A stretch of 64,000 bases of DNA, taken from assembly GCA_947184155.2 (NCBI GenBank), contig CAMXCT020000260.1:62001-126000 (forward strand), in the 5' to 3' direction. The position numbers were made by a program, and so were the translations under genes. Origin of the DNA: Cladocopium goreaui. Its lineage: Eukaryota > Sar > Dinophyceae > Suessiales > Symbiodiniaceae. The notes beneath the pieces are model-generated. The model was not told the DNA's origin, did no database searches, and was given only the letters and a program-made list of their open reading frames with translations. Numbering within the stretch: the stretch's first letter is position 1; each line of letters starts with the position of its first letter. Shown piece after piece: positions 21,401 to 31,047 of this stretch.

Positions 21401-23681
21401 AAGATGGCGGCCGTCAACTTGCTGATGGGTTACCCTCCAGTAAACCAACACTTCGCGAACTTGAAAATGGCCCATGTCTAGTTGATATTTACCTATTAAA
21501 AAAAATGTGATGTTCCATTGCTATGTTAGTTTACTAGATGCTATTTGTGAATATTGGGTGAAAGGCACTTTTCGGTAAGCTCACCGAAAAAATGTGTTTG
21601 CTCACAGATACGTAGACAACTTCATTCCTGATTTGGATGATCTGGACAGGAGGATGATTACCCAAACTGGCTGCCTATTACTGCAGATTGGGGGACATGA
21701 TGATTGACCATAAGATTTGGGGTGACATTATTTTATTATTGTGAGCTTTAATTGACTAAACTTGCAAAACTAAACCTGCAAAACTAAACCTAATACTTCG
21801 CTACAACCCATGTTACCCCAGTTGCATTTCAAAACGCCAGTTGAACTGCGAACTGCCTGCCTGTGCTGCCCTGCATGCTACAGGTAGACAACCTACAGCT
21901 TCGGAGGTGCTCATTGGATGGAAAAATATGGAAAAAACACCAAATTGTTGGATACTTTTCCTTTAAATTTGGGAAAGAAATTAAATTCCAATAGATTTCA
22001 TCATTTCATCATCTTTGTTATTTTTTGCAGAGGGTAAGGGTTTTAATCGATCTTTGAAACGGAACACCTTCGATGATCGCAGGGGTGCCGATGTCCGAAA
22101 GATCCACGATATCATGTCCAGGTCAATGCAACCTGAAAATTATGTTTTTATTTCAAAACGTGCAAAGTGAGGTACACGAAAAAACTTTAGAATGCTTACC
22201 TGCGACATTCAAACTTCGAAATGAAGGTTTTCGACACGAAGCAGATTGAAACCTGAGGTCTCACCACAAAACCATTCAAGGCACGAGGTGTGCGAAAACT
22301 CAAAGCCTGGGCTGTTTCAAATATCTTTACTTTCACAACCAATGGTGAACATAAGTCACTTCTCAAATAAAAGACCAGAGTTTTCGGAGGCCGGGTTTGT
22401 AAGAATGCCCCAACAATCCAAGTATGGTACATACATGTACATGCACCACGAGATCGCCCAAAGGGAAATGTATCAATGCACACCTGGATTTGTTGCCCAA
22501 GGATGCCCAAGGTCTTTCCTGTGCCAACCTTGGACCTTAGCAAGGCATGTCATCTCATGACTCATCATAGGATTCCATAGGTTTATCACATTCACATCTG
22601 GTTGGTGGTTTGGAACCATGGAATTTTATGACCTTCCATATGGGAATTTCCATCCATCCCAACTGACTTTCACTCCATCATTTTTCAGAGGGGAGAGCTC
22701 AACCACCAACCAGACTACAGTGTATCATGTTATACCTCCAATATATCTCCCATGATCCCTAGAACAAACCAATTACAAACCATCGTTTTCCATTATAAAC
22801 CATCCAGCTATTCAAGTCCAATGATTGATCCAAGTAGGTGCCCAGAAATTATGGCCGCCATTGGCCGCCTATATCTCGTGTCGAAGTGGACCTGAGAACG
22901 GAAAAACGATCCCTTTCAGACCCACTGGACCTGACTGCTTGGTTGAAGATGTTTGCACCAGCAATTTCAACACCATCAGTCTACAAAACCCGTATAGTTT
23001 CTTGCTGTAGTTTCTTGATGTTTCTTGTAAAAGATCTCAATTCAGGCACTATTTGTTGCTCGTGGATATTCAAAGGCGTGCAACTTCATCACTGTCTAGC
23101 TCTTGAGGCCTAAGGTGCAGCTCCTGTTGTGCTAAAGGGCAATACCTGATACACCTATTATATCCTATTATTGGATCCTGTTGGATCCTGTTGATTCTTA
23201 TTGGCATGACCAAAGCGCATTATCCAGCAGGGTTGGGTGCATTGATGTAGGGTGTGATCAGAGGAATGTTTCAGTTGTGTCATGTGTCTGCGAATGAAGA
23301 CAGAGGATCAGTCGAAAGCTCTCACACGGCTTGTGCCAGTGCCAAGTGCCACAGCCTTTGAGGGACACTGAGAACGACGCAACTGGAGAGCCTCTAACTT
23401 TTAGGTCTTGGCTTTGTGCTTGTCAAATGGGAAAGCCCGGAAAGCCAGGTTCTGCCGCCTTTGGCTGGCTTGGGCCACTCTCCAAACATGACCTTTCTTT
23501 TGCAGCATTCTGGGCCTCACAGAAAAATCGCCCGGGCCACCAGGCCAGATACTTTTAGATGGACGTGGTTCTTTAAAGCACCTCCAAGTTGTTGGAGACT
23601 AGTTGTGTCATGGCATTATGTACAGAGCCCTTGGCTTTGCAGGTGCGCCGCCTCCGTTTCGAAGTGCTGAGACCTGGCGAG
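13997..23681 (+). CDS. Class I SAM-dependent methyltransferase (multi-exon gene)
   Basis: Proposed exons: 13997-14072, 15107-15149, 15912-15991, 17792-17845, 18586-18631, 19186-19237, 19886-19946, 20997-21053, 21352-21385, 22031-22121, 22897-22978 and 23643-23681. Joined in phase, they show the Rossmann methyltransferase motifs in order. Motif I is ILVAGCGSG, the SAM-binding glycine loop. The acidic strand end is [16 protein letters not shown] loop follows, then [17 protein letters not shown] around motif IV and LASVLKP after it. The arrangement matches the Methyltransf_23/25-type domain often found with TPR or in stand-alone form (family knowledge). The substrate cannot be told. The first exon ([15 protein letters not shown]) follows an AG suited to spliced-leader addition at 13969. 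An exon between 14072 and 15107 is missing, because the phases do not match. The last exons are less certain. Confidence 0.8.
14744..14864. repeat. Family D element
   Basis: The termini are ctggttggtggtttggaacc and ctcaaccaccaaccag. A half copy (ttggttggtggtttggtg) begins near 14598. It is in the first methyltransferase introns. Confidence 0.85.
15107..15149 (+). CDS. Methyltransferase exon, motif I
   Basis: The acceptor is gtcag|gtc. It reads [14 protein letters not shown] and ends phase 1 at a GC donor (tcag|gcgttt). The split glycine codon is completed by the exon at 15912. Confidence 0.85.
15380..15456. repeat. Family A element, shortened
   Basis: The left end is tactctttggttatttaac and the right end is aataaccagtgggta. 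Part of the middle is missing. Confidence 0.5.
15607..15712. repeat. Family A element, ACATAGACCCTG sub-type
   Basis: The inner arms are catagaccctgaaaac and cagggtctatgttaa. The outer ends are diverged (tccagtaaatt and aatttactggagggta). Confidence 0.75.
15731..15842. repeat. Family F inverted-repeat element
   Basis: The termini are ctgggtaaattataa and ttacaatttacccag, with gaaatcatggttaataaggg inside. Confidence 0.8.
15912..15991 (+). CDS. Methyltransferase exon, beta-2 acidic loop
   Basis: The acceptor is cgcag|gtc. It reads [20 protein letters not shown] then SAKANT. The LALD aspartate sits where class I enzymes bind the SAM ribose. The donor is acg|gtggtt. Confidence 0.85.
16007..16113. 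repeat. Family A element, diverged
   Basis: It starts cctggtaaacatag shortly after the exon at 15912 and ends aaattaccagag, with gtggatttacccattaaaaa inside. Confidence 0.6.
16438..16552. repeat. Family A element
   Basis: The left end is caccctctggtaaacatac and the right end is cgtttaccagagggta. Confidence 0.8.
16877..16987. repeat. Family I inverted-repeat element
   Basis: The termini are cttactggtgcttagtaggg and gtaaaacgcaccagtaag, with cagcaacccccagcaaccca inside. A second copy at 40691 has its CAGCAACCCCC core inverted. Confidence 0.75.
16998..17099. repeat. Family A element
   Basis: The left end is taccctctggtaacatagc and the right end is gacataaccagagggta. Confidence 0.85.
17370..17475. 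repeat. Family D element preceded by GGTTAAT repeats
   Basis: Short ggttaatctat/ggttaataat repeats (17281-17360) precede ctggttggtggtttggagc. The right arm is diverged (aaacctccaagcag). The same ggttaat prefix precedes copies at 38037 and 39162. Confidence 0.7.
17578..17710. repeat. 10-bp satellite ATCATTACAT
   Basis: About 13 nearly perfect tandem copies of the decamer lie inside a methyltransferase intron. Confidence 0.95.
17792..17845 (+). CDS. Methyltransferase exon
   Basis: It follows catccag|act and reads [18 protein letters not shown]. This is the helix after the acidic loop, where homologs carry an AYAKRK-like segment. The gtcggg donor keeps phase 0 with the next exon. Confidence 0.75.
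18206..18476. repeat. TATATG and TGTATG microsatellite
   Basis: Long runs of tgtata then tgtatg make all six frames open, so the MYVYVYV-type and YIYIYI-type ORFs here are not genes. Confidence 0.95.
18586..18631 (+). CDS. Methyltransferase exon, GDI loop
   Basis: The acceptor is tctag|gcg. It reads [15 protein letters not shown] and ends phase 1 at a gtgcga donor. GD is the usual motif in the loop contacting the SAM adenine. Confidence 0.8.
18760..18815. repeat. Family A element, 3' half only
   Basis: ggccattttcagtagttatg and attaccagagggta match the right half of the element. The left half is not recognisable. Confidence 0.5.
19186..19237 (+). CDS. Methyltransferase exon, motif IV region
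   Basis: The acceptor is tccag|gtc. It reads [16 protein letters not shown] and ends phase 2 at a gtgccc donor. FDLVVCCGV is the strand carrying the catalytic-site edge in this family. Confidence 0.85.
19886..19946 (+). CDS. Methyltransferase exon, HHLPDP and LKP motifs
   Basis: The acceptor is caag|gca. Joined in phase 2, it gives [21 protein letters not shown], a near-perfect continuation of GVL-HHL. The donor is gttggc. Confidence 0.9.
19984..20087. repeat. Family A element
   Basis: The left end is taccctctggtaaactaac and the right end is tagtttaccagagggta, lying 38 bp after a methyltransferase exon. Confidence 0.9.
20329..20452. repeat. Family A element, long form
   Basis: The left end is taccctctggtaatgac and the right end is cagtttaccagagggta. 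It includes the gaagccatggcccagtcgaa segment also found near 4550. Confidence 0.75.
20997..21053 (+). CDS. Methyltransferase exon after the LKP motif
   Basis: The acceptor is cttag|gtt. It reads [19 protein letters not shown], fitting the strand after LKP (homologs carry a LGLYS-like segment). The donor is gtgagg. Confidence 0.8.
21352..21385 (+). CDS. Methyltransferase exon, C-terminal part
   Basis: The acceptor is gtgag|gat. It reads [11 protein letters not shown] and ends phase 1 at a gtgaga donor. It continues in phase from the exon at 20997. Confidence 0.55.
21431..21543. repeat. Family A element
   Basis: The left end is taccctccagtaaacc. The right end is degenerate (gttagtttactagatgcta). 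Confidence 0.65.
22031..22121 (+). CDS. Methyltransferase exon, C-terminal part
   Basis: The acceptor is tttgcag|agggtaa. It reads [20 protein letters not shown] then VRKIHDIMS in phase with the exon ending at 21385. The first bases resemble the CCAGAGGGTAA terminus of family A, so this acceptor may be an old element end. Confidence 0.5.
22598..22713. repeat. Family D element
   Basis: The termini are ctggttggtggtttggaacc and gctcaaccaccaaccag. It is nearly identical to the copy at 14744. Confidence 0.85.
22897..22978 (+). CDS. Possible methyltransferase exon
   Basis: It reads [20 protein letters not shown] then PAISTPS in phase 2 after the exon at 22031. The acceptor is AG|A and the end is a gtctac donor. 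It is tentative. Confidence 0.4.
23643..23681 (+). CDS. Possible methyltransferase exon
   Basis: The acceptor is tttgcag|gtg. It reads [13 protein letters not shown] with high GC3, resembling the RFEVL/RFLGF strand near the C-terminus of related methyltransferases. A GC donor follows. No stop was found downstream. Confidence 0.5.
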
Positions 23682-23785
23682 GCACAGTGCGCATTCCTGA
23701 TCACGGCATGCATGATCAGAGCTGCGTGAGTCAAGTTGGCAACCAATCAAAGAACAACGCTCGGATGTCGGGGTACGACGCCATC

Positions 23786-23794
23786 CGAGATCAG

Positions 23795-23832
<38 letters not shown>
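23786..23832. repeat. (CAT)n microsatellite
   Basis: This run of catcatcat gives a spurious polyhistidine ORF. Confidence 0.95.
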
Positions 23833-24441
23833 AGAGCGTCTTGTAAGTTACATGAATTTTGAAAAGCGTAGCGTCAAATTCGTCCAGTAAGTTACTTGAG
23901 TTTCAACAGCATAGTACCAAGAGCGTCTTGTAAGTCACATGAATTTTGAAAAGCATAGCGTCAAAAACGTCTAGTAAGTTACTTGAGTTTCAGCAGCGTA
24001 GTATCAAGAGCGTCTTGTAAGTTATATGAATTTTGAAAAGCGTAGCGTCAAAAACGTCTAGTAAGTTACTTGAGTCCCGGCAGCGTAGTATCACGAGCGC
24101 CTTGTAAGTTACATGAAGATTGAAGAGAGTAGCATCAAGAGCATCTGGTAAGTTACATAAAGTTTGAAGAACATAGCATCAAGGGCGTCTTGTAAGTTAC
24201 ATGAATTTTGAAAAGCGTAGCGTCAAAAACGTTTAGTAAGTTTCTTGAGGCCCAACAGCGTAGTATCACGAGCGCCTTGTAAGTTACATGAAGATTGAAG
24301 AGAGTAGCATCAAGAGCATCTGGTAAGTTACATAAAGTTTGAAGAACATAGCATCAAGGGCGTCTTGTAAGTTACTTGAATTTCCAGATTGTAGCATCAA
24401 GAGCGTCTTGTAAGTTACATGAAGTTTGAAGAGCGTAACAT
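23832..24441. repeat. About 44-bp tandem repeat with GTAAGT in each unit
   Basis: About 14 units alternate between two half-types: gagcgtcttgtaagttacat and aacgtctagtaagttacttg. Each has a GTAAGT or GTAAGTC sequence identical to a strong 5' splice site. Sequence identity is lower near the edges. Confidence 0.9.
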
Positions 24442-25800
24442 CAAAAAACAGAAACACACACGTTTGTGCCACCCCCCAAAACCCCCCCAACCTCCCCGAA
24501 CCCTTCCCCCCACCGAGTTTTATTTTTTCTGAAACATCATTATTCAAACATGTGCGAATTTGGATTTTTAAACAATTTTTTGGCACCAGCACTTGCTCAA
24601 ATTCGGAAGCAAAAAGACTTGTAATTTGCAATCGGAAATGACCTTGTGTTTGGCATAGGTCGTACCCCGGCGTCCGAACCAAGAACGACGGTTTTACATT
24701 ATAAAATATTATAAACTGTTGGTTTTTGCCGACGAGGTTGTCAAATTTGACAAAGAGGGGGCCCTTGTTCCCTTTCTGGCCCATTGTTTCTTGATGATCT
24801 TCACAAGGGAGATTGAAATTGATTAATTATTCAACCAACCATGGATTGGCACCTCAGCATGACAAAAATATAATTCGTTAAAACAAAACTATGTTTGGCG
24901 TTGGCAGTTGATGTGTGATCTCTTGTTGTAGCAAAAAGTCAATACATTTTCGCTTGGTTTCCCAGTGTGTTCCGTGTTTTGATTCTTTGTGACTTGTTTT
25001 TGGCTCTTGGAACCCAGTGACCGTGCCAAAATCACAAGGAACGGCCTGACGCCGCATCGACCTTGCTCCATTTCCCTGCGCCTGGGTTTGTTTTTTATGG
25101 CAACAGTTTTCATGTGAAATTTTCATGTGCAGTGTTTCCATGCGGCTGATGCAAAAACACCTGTTTTTTTCGTGTTTCATACATGTAATCGTGTAACTGT
25201 TTAATTAATACTGTTTATAATTATTGTTTTTTGTAGTCGCAAACAACATGATTGGGGTGGTGGTCCCACTCAACACCAAACATGTCCGGAAAAGGGTTGC
25301 CAACAACAATTTGTCGTTTGATAACAAAATGTTGATAGTTTTGTGGCAGGCAGAAAAAAACAATACATTTTGCGGTGATGAGTGTGCCTGTCGTTCTCAG
25401 ATTTCAATATCATGTTTTGATATGTTTCAGAAACACATTTAAGCAACATCCCTTGTCAAACAAAAGGGCCGCAATTTTTAAATATTTTCTGGGGATTTGG
25501 TTCACTTCACGTGAAGAATGAGGACATATACCAACCGGTGTTTCCTCCCAAGAATCAGGCAGTCATGTAGAGTAAACATTTTTTAAAATTATTGGACGGC
25601 ATAGGAACTAGCAACACCATCAACATATCACATACCCAAAATGATCATACCCCACAACTGGCATCAGTTTGTCTGAAAATTGGGTACCCCAAAAATTGAT
25701 TCAAAATGATATACTTATATATACCATTTTCAGGCAAAACAATATGGGTGAATTCAAAGTACCTTCCTAGAATCAATCATAGCCATGGAAAATCCGTTAT
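24442..25800. other. No gene recognised
   Basis: Low-complexity and unique AT-rich sequence. Short open frames on both strands (for example 24284-24784 on -) lack codon bias, splice borders or motifs. Confidence 0.6.
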
Positions 25801-25802
25801 TT

Positions 25803-25914
25803 ATACCATCTGGTTATTCAACATAGCCATGGAAAATTACAATTTTTAAGTTCGGTAAACCATCTTTATTTCTATGGGCCATTTCCCATGGCTATGTTAA
25901 ATAACCAGAGGGTA
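25803..25914. repeat. Family A element
   Basis: The left end is taccatctggttattcaac and the right end is aataaccagagggta. The interior has taagttcggtaaacc. Confidence 0.85.
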
Positions 25915-26142
25915 CATTCAATTCCCATCAACACCTTCATTTATAAAGGATTTCCCATTTCCGTGTTTCATTGCTGAAACACTTCACTAAAAAAATGCAA
26001 ATCCGCCATTGTCCAACCAGGAATTCTACACCTTTGCGGGCCTTTTGGACCTCATTTTCCACCCACTTGAAAGGACCTGGAACGAACATAGAGCTTCTCC
26101 ATTGAAGGGATCTTCGCGTTTGTTATCACTGTATTTATTTAT

Positions 26143-26249
26143 ATGGGTATGTCTGAAAATGGGGTATACCCCCAATTATAGCCATTTAGTAGGGATAATG
26201 ATCATTAACCATTGGGTGTAGGGGTACACTATTTTCAGACAAACCCATA
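26143..26249. repeat. Family G inverted-repeat element
   Basis: The arms are atgggtatgtctgaaaat and attttcagacaaacccat, with ggggtataccccc and gtaggggtacac inside. A related pair of arms lies near 62667-62812. Confidence 0.65.
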
Positions 26250-27340
26250 TATATATATATTTAGGAAATGAATATAACGTGAAGTACTATGACATGAATA
26301 GAACTAAATGTGTTCCAATGGTTGTTGCAGCCGGTTTCAGCTATGTAAACAAACAATATTCTAAAACAATCCATATCCTTTTTGAAAAGCATTCTCAGAT
26401 TGCTACATAGCACTCGAACCCTTGCATGTTCCTTTGACCCTTGCGCTACGGATGATTAATTGCTGTATCATGATCCTTCGGTAAGGGTGATGGATTATCT
26501 ATCCATACTGACCTTTGCAGCTAAACATCAATCATGGAATTCCGCAAGAATCTCCGTATTTGTGATTGCGAATTTGCTCGAGGTTTGATGTCTGCAGTAT
26601 TTGGTTCTGATTTTGTATCCATTTCGAGCTCCATTTCCACAAAGCAGTGAGCCCAAAATTGCCAACGCTAGGACATTCACCTTGATAGAGTTGTTGGAAG
26701 ATGTCATTCCATCTTCAAGGTCTCGCGACCTTCCCCCTGATCATAGTTTACATGGATGACCATGCCTTTTATAGGGAAACTCCGGTGGGGTAAGATGCTG
26801 GCTTTGGACAGCACGAAGTTGTAGAATCTGAAGCATGGAACATGTTGGGACTGCAGCTTTTGACTCGCTTTGCCAAAGAGATGAAACATGTTTCTGTTGG
26901 TTTCTGACATTTTAAACTAAGCAAAATGGTTTGAGCACACCACATTTTGTGTATACTATAACAGTACATGTATATGGACACAGATAGATATAGAAGACCT
27001 TGAGCTACCCTTGCAACTTCGAATGGTCAGGAATTGTTTGCCACTGAACCATGATTTTTTTGTGGTCAGGCATCAACATGTTCCGGTTTTCTACTTTTTT
27101 TTTGGTAAATCTGGAGTAGCCATGAGTATCCAAGGTTTCACCTGCCAGGTTGACACCCTTGGGTGTATTCTTCTTGGACGCCCCTGACTGAGATTTGTCC
27201 TGCAAGCCAGAAACCCTGAGTTACACTTCTGAAACATGCGGATGTTTTGTAGAATGTATCATGACAAGATCGAGAATTGAGAGACTTGAGGATCTTTGAG
27301 ATTTCCGAGAAACTGATTGCTGATGTCAAAGATATGTTGC
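26250..27340. other. No gene recognised
   Basis: Unique AT-rich sequence. One stretch near 26683 (FTLIELLEDVIPSS) is open but has no supported splice phase. Confidence 0.5.
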
Positions 27341-27343
27341 TTT

Positions 27344-27470
27344 ACTTGGTGGCGAACTACCCACTTAGTAAGTGGGTTATAACCCCAACTATAGAGGATA
27401 AACCCTACTTATCCCATATTTATAACTGGGGTTATAGCCCACATACTAAGTGGGTAATTCGCCACCAAGT
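27344..27470. repeat. Family C inverted-repeat element
   Basis: The termini are acttggtggcgaactaccca and gggtaattcgccaccaagt. Inner arms are ttagtaagtgggttataacc and ggttatagcccacatacta. Confidence 0.9.
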
Positions 27471-28066
27471 ATTTTAGTTTGGACCATGATTCCAGCTGAT
27501 TCTGTTCCTCCCGGAAGTTAAAAAAACAACCGTTTTTGCTTATCAATGCCGTCCATGGGAACTCTTGTATGGTCGGGATGGTCAAATGGGAACGCTATCC
27601 TTATACATTGAATCCTTCAGCTGTATAGCCATGATACTGTGTCGGTAGGAGTCTCAACATCCAAAGTTGACCATCCCAAAGATGTTCAATTCATTGAGCA
27701 TGTTGTAGTATTCGTGTCTTTGGATAGTCGTAACATCTGGTAACACCCATAATCCATAACTTTTACCCTCAAACAGAATACGATCATCCTGCAAAACCAT
27801 CAATAACCAACAAACATACAGCCACTGCAACAAGTAAACCGCATAACAACCACCAACTTTCATCAATAAATTTTAAAGGATCAATAAGATAACATGTGAT
27901 AACCTTCACATACCTTCACAATAGATGGTTTTCATATGTTTTCATGATGCTCATACAACAGAACCATCTATTATAGGAAGGTGATTATGAACCATTTTCG
28001 CCCTTGAACCATCATAAAAGCCCTTTCCTACCACATGTGTTTATTCTAGGGTGGAATAAACATGAA

Positions 28067-28171
28067 TACCCTTTGGTAATCTAACATAGCTATTGAAAAT
28101 GGCCATTTATAGTTGATTTATCCATTAAAAAATAATGATTTTCCATAGTTATTTTAGTTTACCAGAGGGTA
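28067..28171. repeat. Family A element just upstream of an exon
   Basis: The left end is taccctttggtaatctaac and the right end is tagtttaccagagggta. Only 23 bp separate it from the next exon. Confidence 0.85.
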
Positions 28172-28194
28172 AACCATAAGCCCTTGCAGTCCAG

Positions 28195-28313
28195 GTGAAC
28201 GCCGACCTTGCGGCGCGGCGCCGCTTTCGCAGCACCTTCGGTGGGGAGGAGCTGTGGCACCGAAAAACGCCTAGCCGGCCTAAGGTGTTGTGTGGAAGTT
28301 CGGAGCAACGAAG
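28195..28313 (+). CDS. Unrecognised gene 3, exon
   Basis: The acceptor is tccag|gtg. It starts VNADLAARRRFRSTFGGEEL and ends phase 2 at gaag|gtaggg. Strong GC3 contrasts with the flanking DNA. Confidence 0.7.
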
Positions 28314-30540
28314 GTAGGGAACATGATTTACCCTTTGGCAAACTAACATAACTATGGAAAATCACCATTTTCAATGGGCAAATCCACTATAAATGGGCCA
28401 TGTTCAATAGCTATATGTTTAAACTACCAGAGGGTATAGAAAATGATTTATGAATATTTGTGTTCAAAAGCCCTGTTGATTGATGATTGAAAGGGATAAT
28501 CGTGAGGTTTTACTGTACATTTTTTTTGGGGGGATCATGTCAATCCATTATGGAAAGTCCAATGCACATCTAGCCATCCAATTTTGGGGCATTCTGACGT
28601 CTTGAACAAGACACTTTTGATGAGTTTAGGACTCGGGATACAGCTAGCTTAATATATATATAGAGGTATTTTCAGCAATCAGTGAAGATCAGTGAGGATA
28701 TTTCCGAGTGTTGGGGACAAAAGCAGCTGAAAGTCGAGGATTCTAGTACTTTAGGATCTTCCATTTTTTTTAACTATTTGGATGCACCTGGAACAAGTAT
28801 CAAAATACAGAAGTGATGCGAACTGGAAGAACTGATGGGCAGTTGTGTTCCCAATTTCAGTTGGGGCCGAGATTTGGTTCCCGTTTTGGGATTCCCGATG
28901 ACCGTGAAGCCACTTCAGATGGTAAAGTTTGATCATCTACCCACAACTACCCACATGTCTTTGAGATGCATGATGTTGTGCACATGTCCGCGAAAAAGCA
29001 CTAGTAATCAGCAATAATGTATTATGATCATGATTATTGTTATTATTGTTATGATATAGCAAGAACGTACAACTTCAAATACGGATATATACAGTATATC
29101 TACATAATATGCAAGCCGTCAACAAACTAAGAATCGATGTTGACAGTCGCGAAAGGTCACGAGAGCAATTTCAAGCCGCCGTTTGTCGAAAGGACATGAG
29201 TGACCTGCGCAAGTGGCACGAGCTGGAGGCCCCTTCTGCCGTTAATGTGGGTACCCCTTTATCGCTGGATGGTGAAAATAATGGAAAATCCTAACATAAA
29301 ATGGATGATGACTAGGGGTACCCTCATGACTTAGGAATTGGACATAGGTGGTCTTGAAACGTCTTCAGGGTGCATGAAGCAAAAACAACCGAATTGCCGA
29401 ACACATTAGCAACATGTTTTGTGATAGCCTTTGTCAAGAGGGTCCGGGCACTTTGCTGCCACTGAACATAATGGTACAGATGCTTGCTGGACCATCCCAG
29501 GGAACGCCAACAGGATAGCATTGTTTGGGAAAAAAAAACAGTTGGTTGAAAACCATCCTTAAATATCCTCAAACATGCATTCTGAACTTCAAATCCATCC
29601 AGATGTGTAACGGATTTTTTTTAACATTCAGGTTACTCTGGTAATTGGATGTAGTTAGATGTTGTTGGCCACATGGTGATGAGTTGATATGAGTTGGATC
29701 CCCGGATATTAATCATCCAATCTTTGATCAGTAACCGCAGTTTTTGAGACCAGCAGACCAGCCATCCATTTGCAAAACTCGAACAGTATGAAGTAGCGTT
29801 TATCAATGGGCAGCAATGGTGTAAGTTTAATTCTTGTGGTGGAAAAGGGGGTAACCACAGTAGTTCTTGGTGCCTGAGCCCCAGCGACTCATGACAACCT
29901 GTCAGGAGGCAGAGCCAGATCTCTTCGGTCGCATGCATGGAATTTTCCTAGGCACTGCAAGGGGTCAGGTGTCTGGGAAGATACTGCTGGAAACAAATCG
30001 TTAGTTTTATGGATGTTTCCCAACATAATTAGGGGATCATAGGGGTATCCGAGTTATCATCAGTTATCATCCTGTCATCCTTCATGACTTAAGAACAATC
30101 TTATGGTTTTGTGACAGTGAAACATCTTTAAACTTACTGTCAACAGAATAGATTGCTGTCCGTTCACTTTGTGGGGATTTCAAGGGCCGGTCCCGGTACA
30201 GCACAAGACCGACCCTCAAAATCAACGGTCGTTCCAGTGCGTTGCTCTTGTCGGACCGTGTGGACCCTGGTCCATGGTGCATATTGGGGATGCAGCCATT
30301 TTTCCCAACATGTTGGAGTGCATTGCATTGCTGTAGTGAAGTGACAGTTCCATATTTTGAAACAAAATCAAACATCGTAAATTGCGTGTTCCATCCATTT
30401 TTGACAATTCTTGGCACAGGTGAAAACCATCAACCAGTATATAACTCTTTCTTCACAAACTGCTCAAGCCGCGCTGCAAGGGTGGCCCAGTGCAAGTAGT
30501 GAGCCGCCGACAACGCCGCCTGCGAAGCGGGCCAAGATGA
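28195..30540 (+). CDS. Unrecognised basic protein (multi-exon gene)
   Basis: Exons 28195-28313, 29156-29228, 30185-30259 and 30481-30540 join without phase conflict, ending at TGA 30538-30540. The product is rich in Arg, Ser and Gln and contains FRSTFGGEELWHRKTPSR, EQFQAAVCRKDMSDLRKWHE, YSTRPTLKINGRSSALLLSD and a basic tail (VSRRQRRLRSGPR). There is no signal peptide or known catalytic motif. The 5' end is not found and may lie in the gene-poor stretch before 28.1 kb. Donors are GT, GC (gag|gcccct) and GT. I do not recognise the family. The last exon is also open in another frame (SSEPPTTPPAKRAKMT), so the C-terminus is less certain than the middle. Confidence 0.6.
28329..28436. repeat. Family A element just downstream of an exon
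   Basis: The left end is taccctttggcaaactaac and the right end is taaactaccagagggta. It begins 16 bp after the donor of the exon at 28195, so that exon is framed by family A copies on both sides. Confidence 0.85.
29156..29228 (+). CDS. Unrecognised gene 3, exon
   Basis: The acceptor is gaaag|gtc. It reads SREQFQAAVCRKDMSDLRKW then HELE and ends phase 0 at a GC donor. The phase-2 join to the exon at 28195 makes a continuous frame. Confidence 0.7.
29250..29335. repeat. Family H inverted-repeat element
   Basis: gtgggtacccctttat and actaggggtaccctcatgac form the ends, with ggaaaatcctaacataaaat inside. Related copies are at 4898 and 38485. Confidence 0.5.
30185..30259 (+). CDS. Unrecognised gene 3, exon
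   Basis: The acceptor is tcaag|ggc. It reads GRSRYSTRPTLKINGRSSAL then LLSDR, with a GT donor (cgt|gtggac). Confidence 0.65.
30481..30540 (+). CDS. Unrecognised gene 3, probable last exon
   Basis: The acceptor is gcaag|ggt. The phase-0 frame reads GGPVQVVSRRQRRLRSGPR and stops at TGA. Confidence 0.45.
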   Translation, partial: GGPVQVVSRRQRRLRSGPR

Positions 30541-30596
30541 CAATCCATGAGGGTACAAAAAGGAGTTCTTGATCTTAATGGCACCAGTGGCGTCAT

Positions 30597-30702
30597 TACC
30601 CTCTGGTAATTTAACGTAGCTATGGAACATCACCATTTTTAATGGGAAGACTCATTATAAATGGCCATTTTCAATAGCTATGTTAGTCATTACCAGAGGG
30701 TA
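30597..30702. repeat. Family A element
   Basis: The left end is taccctctggtaatttaacg and the right end is gtcattaccagagggta. Confidence 0.9.
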
Positions 30703-30874
30703 TATAATTAGGTAGATATAGATAGATTCAGATGGATAGATCTATATAGCTACATCGATTTCATTTGATTTCTATATCGGTCTTTATACTGTGTATAGTG
30801 AGAGTGTATGCCATATTCTGTTGGCTCAGCAATTGTCATCCTTGGACACGACTTCCCCAACCAATGGTATGCAG

Positions 30875-31047
30875 GTTTTAACAGTTTCCGGGAGGAGTTA
30901 GTGACCGTGTTGACCCTGTGGCTCTTACGGATGCTTTGTTCTCCCACAAAGTTGGGTGTTAGCCTGAAACCATTAGTCGTGAAAGAGCTTCCAAAATTGG
31001 CTTCATACCCACGCCACGGATTCAAAGTGTGGCAACTGTTTCAGGTA
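30875..31047 (+). CDS. Exon-like open stretch, gene unknown
   Basis: After gcag|gttt the frame reads NSFREELVTVLTLWLLRMLC and stays open to a tttcag|gtagaa donor. It is hydrophobic with moderate codon bias. It could be a 5' exon of the uL24 gene or another gene. Confidence 0.3.

Noticed and set aside
23603-23890. ORF with a polyhistidine run
   Set aside because: The histidines are a (CAT)n microsatellite. The upstream codons compete with a better frame (VRRLRFEVL).
23832-24441. CRISPR-like array
   Set aside because: Units are contiguous with no unique spacers. This is an ordinary tandem repeat in eukaryotic DNA.
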